Assembly (NCBI GenBank): GCA_029962745.1
Contig: CM057154.1
Location: 21,332,276 to 21,396,275, forward strand
Origin: Echinometra lucunter
Lineage: Eukaryota; Echinodermata; Echinoidea; Camarodonta; Echinometridae
DNA length: 64,000 bases
Direction of reading: 5' to 3'
Position numbers and translations under genes: made by a program. Below are positions 1 to 14,900 of the stretch, in pieces; position 1 is the stretch's first letter, and the number at the start of each line of letters is the position of its first letter. The notes beneath the pieces were generated by a model. That model saw only the letters and a list, made by a program, of their open reading frames with translations, made no database searches and had not been told where the DNA came from.

Positions 1-406
1 TTATTGCAAGCTATAGCTGCATAAGGAAGAAGACGTTAATCTGCTATTGGAATGTACTTTCCGCAAACGCACGTGCCAAAGCATGGCTATTTTGTATGAC
101 TCCTTTTACAGAGATAATTCTGGAAATATCTCATAGACAACTATTCGTCTGAAATTTTTTCATATGGTTGTTTAGCAGATTAACCCCAACTTCTACCAGC
201 GACTGAGCTATCCGATAAGGTTTTAATCATGGGTTAAATTGTGAATTAGAGCAAATCAAATAAATATTATTCTTCAACAGAGATTTGTCGTTCAGTCATT
301 TCTTAAGAAGGAGGTTGCTTGGCCAGAAAGCCTTCCGCTACCAGTATTTGCGATTTCTTTCAAAAATATTGTAGCTTTCTGCTTTTTTTTTTTCTTCTCT
401 TTGCAG

Positions 407-478
407 AGTCCTTATAGAAAATCGCATCAGGTCATTGCCAGAGAATGCTTTCACCAATATGCCAAATCTGGAAATTCT
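407..478 (+). CDS. Leucine-rich repeat exon (single 72-nt exon of a larger gene)
   Basis: The exon is flanked by a pyrimidine tract plus CAG and by GTAAGT. It is exactly 72 nt with phase 2 at both ends. It reads VLIENRIRSLPENAF then TNMPNLEIL, one 24-residue leucine-rich repeat (L..N.I..L....F..L..L..L). One-repeat, 72-nt, phase-2 exons are typical of LGR-type receptors and Slit-like proteins (family knowledge). No sister exon was found nearby; the gene probably continues upstream of the window, in the N gap, or beyond large introns. Which LRR protein it belongs to cannot be decided from one repeat. Confidence 0.75.
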
Positions 479-752
479 GTAAGTACATGTAGTTTATTCT
501 CAGGATTTGTTGGACTTGTTATGACATTCTTAGTCACTGCATTTAAATAAGGGTTCTTATAGCGCTCGTGTCTGCCTTACTTGACACTCCTGGCGCTGCA
601 CTTTTTAGAAATGCTTGAGTTTTTACAATGGTAAAATTTTTTTGGGGGTATTGTAACAAAAAAAAACACAAAAAAATGATTGCCGTTTGCAAAATTGGAC
701 ATAATCGCACTGAAAAGTTTGCCATGTAAAACTAATTAAATTTAATTTAATT

Positions 753-1252
753 NNNNNNNNNNNNNNNNNNNNNNNNNNNNNNNNNNNNNNNNNNNNNNNN
801 NNNNNNNNNNNNNNNNNNNNNNNNNNNNNNNNNNNNNNNNNNNNNNNNNNNNNNNNNNNNNNNNNNNNNNNNNNNNNNNNNNNNNNNNNNNNNNNNNNNN
901 NNNNNNNNNNNNNNNNNNNNNNNNNNNNNNNNNNNNNNNNNNNNNNNNNNNNNNNNNNNNNNNNNNNNNNNNNNNNNNNNNNNNNNNNNNNNNNNNNNNN
1001 NNNNNNNNNNNNNNNNNNNNNNNNNNNNNNNNNNNNNNNNNNNNNNNNNNNNNNNNNNNNNNNNNNNNNNNNNNNNNNNNNNNNNNNNNNNNNNNNNNNN
1101 NNNNNNNNNNNNNNNNNNNNNNNNNNNNNNNNNNNNNNNNNNNNNNNNNNNNNNNNNNNNNNNNNNNNNNNNNNNNNNNNNNNNNNNNNNNNNNNNNNNN
1201 NNNNNNNNNNNNNNNNNNNNNNNNNNNNNNNNNNNNNNNNNNNNNNNNNNNN
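753..1252. other. Assembly gap (500 N)
   Basis: A run of exactly 500 N, a conventional placeholder for a gap of unknown size. The open frame spanning it is meaningless. Confidence 0.99.
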
Positions 1253-4200
1253 ATGTCATCAATCTAACAAATAAAAGGCCAGGTTATGACTATCAGGCAT
1301 GCATTTCATTTGTCCTATTAGCTGACAAATAACGCTTGAACAAACAATGTGTATGCTTGTACACCAATGGAATAGCCATATACATGGAGGAGGGGGGGGG
1401 GAGGGGGCATCCCTTATCAGGTGATTTTTTTTTTTTCAAAGTGGAGAAAAAGAAAGAAAAGACTTAAGAAGATTGGGAGAAGGGAAAAGGAAGATGAAAA
1501 GAAGTATTTCAGTATGATATTTATAATATTCTGAAAGTAAGTAGAATATATCAACCAATTCGTATTTTCACAGTCAATGAAAATGATAACACCAATTGGC
1601 ACATTTTTTTGTATTCAATATGTATATCTTATTATTTGATACATCATCTAATCACTAATGATCTGTCAGTTTCAACCACAATGACATTTTAAGACCCTGT
1701 ATAAAAAAATAAGAGTATTAGATACCATTTTATTATCCCTAAAATAAATCGAGTACAGACAAATAATATAATATAATAATGGTGAATTAAATTCTTAAAT
1801 AGCAAATAAAAATGAAGCACAACACTGGTGCAAAGGCCTAAAAAACAAGCAAAGATAACTTCAATAGCCCTTTGCATCACCTACTGAAATATGCAGTATG
1901 GCAGTGACATAGTACACAAGTCGAACATGATTTCTGTAAGAAATACAAAAGGATAATTATCCAAAAGTTGATTTCATGAAAGTCTTTGAGACTTTGATGT
2001 GCAATAGAATTATCAGTGAGTCTAGTAATTCTATTTTACAAAACAATTATCTACACTTTTGAATGATTAAATTTAGTCAACCAATTCCTAATCCTTAAAA
2101 ATTTGACAGAATTAGGTACATATAATAAAATACAATAAAATTAGGTAAATACAATAATATGAATACTTTTTTATCATACTACTTTCAAGACTGTCATTCG
2201 AACTAAGGTCCACTGTATTTACTGTACAAACAAAATGAAGCACAGTACCTGTGAATCACACATTAACATTTCTGCTACCATTTCTGAAATATATGAAAAA
2301 TATCTTTATTGTAACTTAGTAAGAGTTAGTAGGGCACTAACTATGTAAAAGTTAGTGAGTTAATCAATCAACACCTTTCTAAATCTTAACAGATAATATG
2401 TGAAACCAGTCATAGTGTCACCAATGAAATGGTTACTTTTTAAATTTTTTTTTCCTTTCAATAAAACCAGGATAGTTTTTTTTTCTCTCTCTCTTAAATT
2501 ACATTTACTCAGAGTAGGGACAGCTTGTGAAAAATCATAATATTAACAAGCAAAGTGCAAAATAAAGTGAGATAAATGAACAAACAGATCCAATTCATTT
2601 ATCATTATCATTAATACTAGTCAATGAATATTCCGTTCTTTACATATAAAGTTGAAATTTTTACAGCTGAGCTACATCTATACATTGTACCAGTAAGATA
2701 CATTGTAGTTGTATAACATGTCAAGGCTCATGACCATATGAGGGAAAGTGCAGGGTTTCTTAAAGTGCATTTTTTGTGGACAAAGTGAATAGTAATATGA
2801 TGCAACAGAGGAATGTGCTTAAAATGCCGGGCACTCATTTACTTGTGTGTTATAAAATGAGCTTAATAACCCCTGTGGAATACCCCCCCCCCCCCTCCCT
2901 CTTCATATTTGAATGGGCTTTTACCGTTATTGGAATATCTGGATTTCAGCCTTGATCAATTTGAAAAATTCAGGTATATTCCTTGACCCCTGAATTTTTA
3001 CTATAATTATGAATTTTTACTACATTCAAACATGGAAGCAAATGCATAGCCATTCACACCAGTGACTATGCACAGTAATAACAAGGTGTGTTCAAAATGA
3101 ATAGAAGGGCAGTCCTTTCTAAAGAGACTTTCACAATTGCTCATGCGATCGTTTGTGACCATTTGGTCACAATATATGTTGCACACAATCACAAACATCG
3201 CAAACAGTCGCACTACCAATTGTGAAAGGGGCTTTACAAACACTCAGTGAGGCATAACTTTCAAGGATATCCCTGGATATATATGAATAGTGCAAAGCAA
3301 AGAGACACACACTACTGTGTGTATTACAACTTAATTTTGTGGTAGAAAGATGGATACTGGTCACTCAAATAACTTACATACACTTCACTATACATGTATA
3401 ATCATATAATCATAGTACTGTCTTTTAGAAATCTACATCTTTCATTTCTTTTCTTCTTTTTTTTTACACTTAATACTAAAAGGAATTAAAGTACTTTCAC
3501 TTTCAAGACAATAGTGCAGTAAATGTACATAATTGGGAATGTTGAATTAAAAGATTACACTGTTATAACAGTTGTTTAAAAATCATTACATTGTTTTAAA
3601 TATAAACCTAACAACTGTTGTTCAAAAATACTTGGATGTAAAACATATGGGGATTTTTTTTTAAACAACTGTTGTTGGTTCATATTTTAAACAACCTAAT
3701 GATTTGGAAACAACTGTTCTAACAGTGTAAGAAGCAGAGAATAAAAACAGCCATTGCAAATTGTTAAATTCTTTCAGTTTCTTCTGCTTAGTTCAGGTTG
3801 TATTCCACATGCAAAGGCATGCAGTTTGAAGTAATACATTACTGGATTCAGTAAGAATGTGTTTTTCTGTACTGCCTCCATTAGGCCTCAGAAACATAAT
3901 TAACATATAATACAGGGTATCTTCAAAAATCTTTGAAAGCTACAGGTAAGATGGTGATAAAAACAGGTTGCAGTTATCTTTACAGCCTGACAAAGCTATT
4001 TCCTCCTTCAAATACACCAGTGTTTCCTACAATTCCATTTGATTACGTTGTGAAATCATTAATATGGTCAAAAGAACAATTTATGCAATGTGCAAATTTA
4101 GAAACAGATCCTAAAAATGCATTTCTACTTGAGTTAATCAGCCAATAAACAAGATATCAAAAGTGAAAATAAAAAAACACCATTTTTTTTCAAATACTGG

Positions 4201-5376
4201 TATTGAAGAGTAAACTTTTCTCAAAGTTTGTGTTTGGACTATATACATTTAGATAAGCATATCATGAAATTACATGATTAGCACCTTCACCTTTTATCAA
4301 AAGTGAGCATTAGTTCTCACAAACAAAACAAAAGATGACAAAACACAATTTTGCATTAAATGCTAGACCATTCACTTTAAAAACATTTATACATTACTCT
4401 TCAAAAGACTCTACAAGCATTAAACTCTGAAAAAAGGAGAGCATCACAACTACCCTTGAGGAAATAAAATATTTAAAATTTTTTACATAGATCATATAAA
4501 CAAAACAAAATCTTTTAACATGAAAGATTTAATCAAAATGATAAAACATAAAGTAGTATCTCCAGAATTAAATCATTTAGTCCTGTGCTGTTTACGACAG
4601 TGGCATAGCACATGTCCAAGCAGTGTGGAGGCATCTGGGGGGGGGGGGGGGGGGGGGGAACCGGGACTCTTTAATAGATACTACATGAAAAACTGCAAAG
4701 ATTAACCAGGACACTGAATAACTAGTGTCATAAAGCCTTTTTTCATACCCCTTCTTACCCCTTTCCACTTATTTTCTCTCCCCCCCCCTCCACCGTTCCA
4801 TAGGGGCATTGCCTTCCTTTCCCATATGGCCTGAAAATAATCTCTCTTCTTTTGGCTTTCTAATCACTAATCAGTCTTGAATTATATCATTGATGAGTGA
4901 ACTACACTCTCAATCATCAAGCATACTCCTACCACAATTGTTTCAAGGTCTACTTGTAACCTGCACCAATTAAATCTATAATTTCAACTCCATATAATAT
5001 AATTCGCCTGTTCAGACTTCAGAGCCAGAAAGGCATTAACTATGTTTAGATTTATTCATTTATTCTCCACTCATGGGTTGGATAGCCCTTGTCAGATAAT
5101 ACATGTTTTTCACTGGGGTTAAATGTGTTAAAGCATTGAGTTAACACCTTTCTGGCTCCAAACAGACCATATAATCAACTCTAACCCTGTTCTAACCAAA
5201 ACGTGCAAAAACCCAATTGTAATCCTAACCTTACACATTTAAAAAAAAAAATAAAAATAAAACCTGGAGCAAATGACAAAAACATAAATGATGAATGAGC
5301 AAATGTCACAAAAGCAAATGTTAGATCCCCTACAAAATACCCGTATCCCACCCTGAGTATTCATTCCTCATATCTA
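1253..5376. other. AT-rich non-coding DNA downstream of QPRT
   Basis: No convincing exon on either strand. It is AT-rich with C or G runs near 2883 and 4637 and one foldback element at 3555-3730. Part of it could be the QPRT 3' UTR, which would run leftward from 5376, but no polyadenylation site can be chosen with confidence. Confidence 0.6.
3555..3730. mobile_element. Foldback (MITE-like) element
   Basis: Inverted ends TTACACTGTTATAACAG and CTGTTCTAACAGTGTAA flank an inner inverted motif AACAACTGTTGTT. The whole 176 bp folds back on itself. No coding capacity. Confidence 0.75.
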
Positions 5377-8179
<2,803 letters not shown>

Positions 8180-8851
8180 GATCAATCACTCCGAGCAAAT
8201 TTCAAGTATTATTGTAAAGTCTCCACTCCTTCCTTTAAATTCTTCGGTGTTCGATGATCAAAACCAATCAAAAGCATAGCTAGCGCGCGCCGCTATCTCT
8301 CGCGCGAGGCATATGCATGCACTGCATGCACTGCAGCTTTTTCGAGGGGGATCCCCTTTCCGCGAGCGCCCGTCACCTTGCTGTGTCGTCTGCTGTTTTT
8401 TGTTGATAACAACAAATTGTTGGTTTTCGTTCAACGAAGAGAGTAAAATTAGATGCCAATAATGTATAACTTTTGTTTCACTTAAAATTTGATCTCAAAA
8501 TAGGTTAGATTAGTCGTTTGATGAAAACCTACGATAGCTTCGAGCGAATATTTCTTATTTAATGAGTTGGAAGTAAAATCGCGCGTACGTAATTTATCAC
8601 GCATAACCCGGAAGCATTACTTATACTTTTGTAGTTGTTATGCCTGTAGGCTGTATTATGTTGCAATGAATGACAACATTTGAGCAAGCCGTCTCCGAAA
8701 AAATAGCGATCTCATCTTCTTTAAAGAACTGCTGGCGGATTCTACCTAAAGTTCTTTATCATATGGACTTCATTTAGATATTAGCGACCTAAAAAGAAGT
8801 CTAAAAATCCAGGGGCATCGCATTATTTCTTTACCGTTTTGGATCTTGATG
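8180..8851. promoter_or_regulatory. Shared intergenic region between divergent QPRT and BRAP start codons
   Basis: 672 bp separate the two ATGs on opposite strands, so the promoters of both genes must lie here or overlap (inference). It has CG-rich stretches (GCGCGCGCCGC near 8283 and AAATCGCGCGTACG near 8577), a CCAAT box at 8264-8268, and repeated GCATGCACT near 8315. No TATA box is obvious, as expected for housekeeping genes. Confidence 0.7.
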
Positions 8852-8930
8852 ATGTCTGTTTCTTTGTGTGTCATCAGAATTTCTGTCAACGACAACTCGT
8901 CTGTTCCAAAATCGCTGTCATATTCAAGAG
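8852..8930 (+). CDS. BRAP: BRAP exon 1 (residues 1-26)
   Basis: 79 nt, ends phase 1 at [27 protein letters not shown] aligns with the start of vertebrate BRAP, which fixes the start codon. Confidence 0.9.
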
Positions 8931-11900
8931 GTAAATCTGATAAGAATGAAGAATCTAACAACAGTGGATTTATGTATTAAAACGATTAAGTTAGAGACAC
9001 TTAGCGTAGACAGTATTTATAGCAGTGACCCTTCTATAGTTCATGATACACTATCATTTGTGTGCTTAGGCATGTTGGTCTAGATTTACAGCATTAGAAA
9101 TTATACAATTGCAAAGTTATGTTTGTCAATGAAGTTTTAAATTTCAGTTTAGAACATTTGCTAGACTAATTGAATCAGCCTAGAAATTGAAGGTAATGGC
9201 ATTCATCTGACATTGGAATGAGAAGTGCAACTCCGTGGTATTTGGTTGACTCCGATGACTGGGTCTATGCCAAACTTTTTTTTTCAGAAGATGAAAATAT
9301 TTGGATTAGGTCTAAGATATAATTTCTACATAGCAGAATCAACATCATTAATTGAAACAATTGAAGAGGTAATCATGACAAGGAGAAGATGGGAGCATAT
9401 GCCTATTTAACAAATTGTTCCATTACATTAGATTTCATTTTTGCAAATATTGTCAATCAGTTATTTTCTATTTTCAATCAACATATTTTGAAATTTGCTT
9501 AAATTTCAGGAGCTGACGTGATGGCAGAGAGTCCCCCACTGCTGTCGTCTTCCCCGCCTCCTGCCCCGATGGCCAAACGCCATGATGCCCTAAAGGACAA
9601 ACCCAGCATTGCATGGGAGAAAGTAGATGAAGACGGACGAAGCCACCCCATACATGCCAAAGCACAGAGCACACAGGCTGTTCTTGAGAAGTGCATTGGG
9701 AAGAGGGAGGAGACGGAGATTAAAATTGAAACGTATAGTGTTGAAGGTATTCTGTGTAGGCTATGATACAGTTTAATTAATCTGATGCTTCAGTGAATTT
9801 TACCTCTTTTACTTTGTAGCCTTTAAGATGGCTCTGGTATTACTGGAGGAGCTATTGATTAGAGACAGTGGGATTCGAGTAGAGAAGAGTCTTTTGATTA
9901 AAAACATTCAAATGCACACATGGCTACAGTTGTATGCTCACTATGCGGAGCTGTGCAAATTTATGTGAAATGCTGCCCTCTACAGTCGAAGATAGAAATC
10001 ACTAAAATCAACAATTCATATAAAATATTTGCTTTTTACACCTAGGATGATAAAATATCCCATTTCCATTCCATTCCTCCAACTGGATGTAAATTATCTT
10101 GATCAAGTGAATTTTGAAAAATATTTTTCTGATCACTGATGACACTGCTCTTGTTCCTCTTTCCAAGAAATTGAACGAAGAACACTACTTTCCTATTGTC
10201 AGCAATTTGCACTGTATAGGGCCTACAATAGTGCAGGGCTATCTGATAATGATAACCTGGCATTCGTGTAAGTGATTGAAATGCATATTACACAAATATC
10301 ATCACCCATGAGCAATGAAAAATAATACACAGAAAGCAATATGCAGCATTGACTAGAAAGATAAAAATGAGTTTCTGAAAAGTGACTTGAAAAATCCCTC
10401 CAAAGATTACTTTTTAAAAGAAATCACAACTGCAGTCTCTTTCATTGTGCAAGCATACATCATTGAGAGCAGGTTATCCACCACCGATAGATTGATAAGA
10501 AAACACTATGAACATGACAGACAAAGAAAGCGGACAAAATAAACAACCCCTCATTCTACCCTTCACAATGGTTCTGGTAGTCAAAAGAACATCCCTTCAC
10601 TGCTATTGTCTAAAATATGTGGAACAGGTGTCACATACATATTCACCTAGAACTACATAATTAAACATAATAGCAGTGAAGGGATGTTCTTTTGACTACC
10701 AGAACCACTGTGAAGGGTAGAATGAGAGGTTGTTTATTTTGTCCACTTTCTTTGTCCGCCATGTTCATAGTGAAATGTTTTCACTTTACTTGTACCATTA
10801 CTCATATTATACTTTGTCCTTAGTCCAATTCTAATACTACTTTCAATTCATTACAGAGAGATTTGAGGATGAGTGCATGGATAAACCAAAGGAAGAAAAA
10901 CCCAAACAGAGTTATGCCAAGGCTCTTTCTGGTGGCAAATCAAAGGACAAATCAAACTCAACAAAAGATCAACAAAACCAATTACAAACTGATCAGGCAT
11001 CAAGTTTCAAGCCTATAGAAGATGACGCTAAGGACACTTGTAGTGACACTATCAGTGAAATCACGTCCCCTGACCTTACTGATGAAGACTCACTAAGCAC
11101 AGACAAGAACAAAGGTGAAAAATTAGAGGGCAAAGGTCACAAAGGTGATAAAGTAGAAAGAAAGCATGATGCATTGAGTAAGAGTCATCGTGGAGTTGCA
11201 TCTCCTGTTGAGCAGTCTGGTCGACGAGTGTCATCGAGTGTTAGTCCCCCGACTGTGTCATCGGAAGCCAGTGAGGGCGGCAGATCGAGCAAAAGTCCTC
11301 TGACGCAATTTAGGAGAAGGATACCCTTCTTTTCGGGAAATCCTATGGTGGATGTTACGAAGGGGATTGTACATCTCTTCAAAGAAAAGTAAGTTGCGAC
11401 ATTGTTTTGCAGTCATTCAACTCTTTGGTTGGTTTACAGTCATTTGGTATAGTGTATTGGTCAGTGGAATTTTTGTCTACCATTTCTCCAGCCTTTGTAA
11501 TGATGCATTTGAAACTCAGCAAGTACATGTGGATATGTGTTTTCATGATCAGCTTTTAATGTAAACCTATGTTTTGCTGTGCATTCCAAGAAACAAATAA
11601 ACAGCAACAAAGATTCCTATGAATCTATATTAGTGGTCTGTTAATTTTCAGAACTGTACAGAATTGGTTTGGTATGTTATTCAGAAGTAATTTTTACATT
11701 TATGATTTGATGTTCTGTGCTTGTTTATACCCTCTGTCATGCATGTATGAAATGAAAGACTACATTGTAGTGGCTGTCCAGCTTTTCTCTTCCCCCCTCT
11801 CATTATCGAAACATCCTTAAAAACCATCAAATCCAAGTTGAAATCCTATCACTTTTAACAATACTTGACACAAGGACACTCACCTGGACTCTATTATCTC

Positions 11901-14900
11901 ATCTATATTTTCTTGTGCGCCTCTGAATTGACTGTTCCTAGATAGTTGCCATCATACAAATGCCCATTATCATGGTATTCATTATGTTTATGATGATGAT
12001 CATCATCATAATACTAGTAATGATAATAATAATAACAATAATAATATTAATGATAATGATAATGATAGTAATAATGATAATAATGATAATACTAATAGTG
12101 ATACAGTCAAACCTGCTTTAGCGACCACCTGTATAGAAAGACCACCTGTCTATAAAGACTACAATTTTTATTTCCCTTGAATATTTTTCCCCATTGAAAC
12201 ATGTATTAGAGGAACCTGTCCATAAAGACCACCTGCTCATAAAGACCACTTTTCCTGTCTCCCTTGGGCGGTCTTTATATACAGGTTTCACTGTAATAAT
12301 GATAATAATAATGATAATAATGATGATAGTAATGATAATAATAATGATAATAATAATGATAATAATAATTATAATGATATTGATGATTATGATAATAATG
12401 ATTATCATCATGCTATGACTTATTTTGCTTTTTATTAACCACCAGTCAAATGACGTCCTTGGATGAAGGAGTTCATCGCAGTGATATGATCTGTGCTCTT
12501 GCAGTCCCAGCGTCTCTTATATGTCATGACCTTCTACAGTTCTTCTCTCCGCTAGCCGAGGGCATTGAGCATGTTCGCATCATCAGAGACTCCAACCCTA
12601 ACCAGTACATGACACTCATCAAGTTTAGAAATCAGGTGTGTAAACATTTAAATTTTTCATGCAGTCTCCTCAAGTAAAGTCTTCAGAATTGCCGTGTAAA
12701 ATTAGTGGCAGCAATTAACACTGAGCTAACTTTATTTAGAAAGCAGAAGGAAAAAGTTGTCAGCTTGTGTAAACTCTTATAAATGGTGCCTGGATGGAAC
12801 ACTCCCCTGGGAGTAGAGATGGTGCACTTTGTGTGGAATGGCAATTGAATCCAGTGACTGGGATAATAATTTTTATGTAAAATGCTTAAAAACTTAGTAT
12901 TAAGCTCTACATAAATGTACACCTGTAATTATTGTTAATTTTTATCATTATTATAAAGCAGCTTTTTAATTTCATTTAGAATGCCATTTAAGTATTGCAA
13001 TTGGCAATACAGCTTTATGGAATTGATAGTTAGAGCTGGTATTTTTAGTATGGGAAGCATCTAAGTTATAGAGCAAAAAAACCCCTTGTGCTTTGTTTGA
13101 AGAATCTCTTTTAGGCTCCTTATCATAAGTCAGAGCCCAATTTGACTGCAGCCTATAGTGGCTTTCCCGCTCAGCATCCTTTGTTCCACTTTTTGTTCCA
13201 ATCCCTTCTAATCTGGCCGTCCCTTCGTAGACAAAATAACGGGGGATCTCGAAAGCTGATATGAATATCCAGATGCGGAGAAGACAATAAAAACCGATGG
13301 ATCCAACTTTTAATAAGCTACCTTAGTGTGGCTACTAAATATTGTGTTTGCTTTCTTCTGGTAGAGATGGATGCTTACCTTTCTTGGTTTTGTGTAGTTT
13401 ACATATTTCTCATCGTTTTTCAATAACAGAACCATGCAGATGAATTCTACAAGGAGTACAATGGCAAACCTTACAACTCATTTGATGATTTTGTATGTTA
13501 TCTGGTATTTGTATCAAGAGTGGAGTGCATGAAATCATGTGAGGTAAGGCAGTTGTTTTCAGTCTTTGTACTTTGTACTATTTTGGTAATTTAGGGGAAC
13601 CTTGATTTTTACATTACCAGTAAACTCTAGAGCAGAAGTTTCCAGCTAATACCCTTCTGCTAACTAGGCCCACTGGGAGACATTGAATTCTTTCTCTTGT
13701 TGACGAATCTTTGCTTAGCCAGTAGAGATTCATGTACATCTAATGTTAGTTTTTGTCAAGATATTGAAAGCTAGCAAACCACACTGTAGCTTAGGACTAT
13801 TGTAAGGCATTAACGTCTTCCTGTTGAGTTCGAATCATTGCTTACATACATCTGATTTTAGATTAATAGATATTAAAAACTTCAGGCTCAGCAATTAATG
13901 TACCTTTCATTATTTTTTTGTGGAATGTTTACTATAGACCAATCCCACAGGGCAGCAGACTGTTCGACACAGTTCGACATACTGCGGTGGGCGCTCCAAC
14001 TTTTATAGTACCCAAGTCAATAGCGCATTAAGTACATTTGTTCGTTTTTTTGGTCTATTTTGACCAATATATGCAGATTTATTTTAATATTTGCAATGAG
14101 AAATTATCAGGGAAGTTCAGGTCGCAGCTGTGCGATGCTCAAATGCCACAAGAATTGGGGGAAGTTTAAAATTGGAAGCTAACTGAGTGCGAAATTCACT
14201 CGCTTTTGACTCATGAAGCCTGTTTGTGTGAGAAGCCGTACTCCCTACACAGGTTTCCGTAAGCAATGTGAAGGAATTCGTCACCAGTGGGTAAAAACAT
14301 CAACAGAAAGGACTTTAAAGTCAAGAAACATTATCATTATGTACTTTGGCGTAAAATTTAATGAGTGAAAACGTGACTTTGTAAACAGGGTAAGATTGAG
14401 GGCTCCCGTTTACTACGGCTTCTATGCTGCAATCGAACTTTTACTGACAAAACTAAGTTGAAAAACCATCGAAAGTACAAAAATACATCATACCTTCATC
14501 TGTCAGATATGGCCATTGTCTTACCTCATTTACCCATGTATCCATGCTTTATTTTATTGATCTAGGATAAAGTAAATGGAACAATACCAGGGCATATCTC
14601 GTATCTTACATTCATTTTGTATACAGAGCCAATTGCGGTCAGCGCGCTTGCCCACCGCAGCAATGGCGTCGCCGATAGAGGGCCAAATACATAAACCGGA
14701 GGTGAAATTGGTCTATTACTTACTGGAGAATGATGTGTTTTTCACTCAGACATTGATCATTTAACCTGAAATTGATATAAACGGGAATGAAATCCTCTCA
14801 GACATTATTAAGGGGGGGGGTGTCATGTGGCATAGACCCCAATTTTACGCTTTATTAGACTGTGTCTTAGGAGGAGTGGGTTTCTACTGACTGTGAATAG

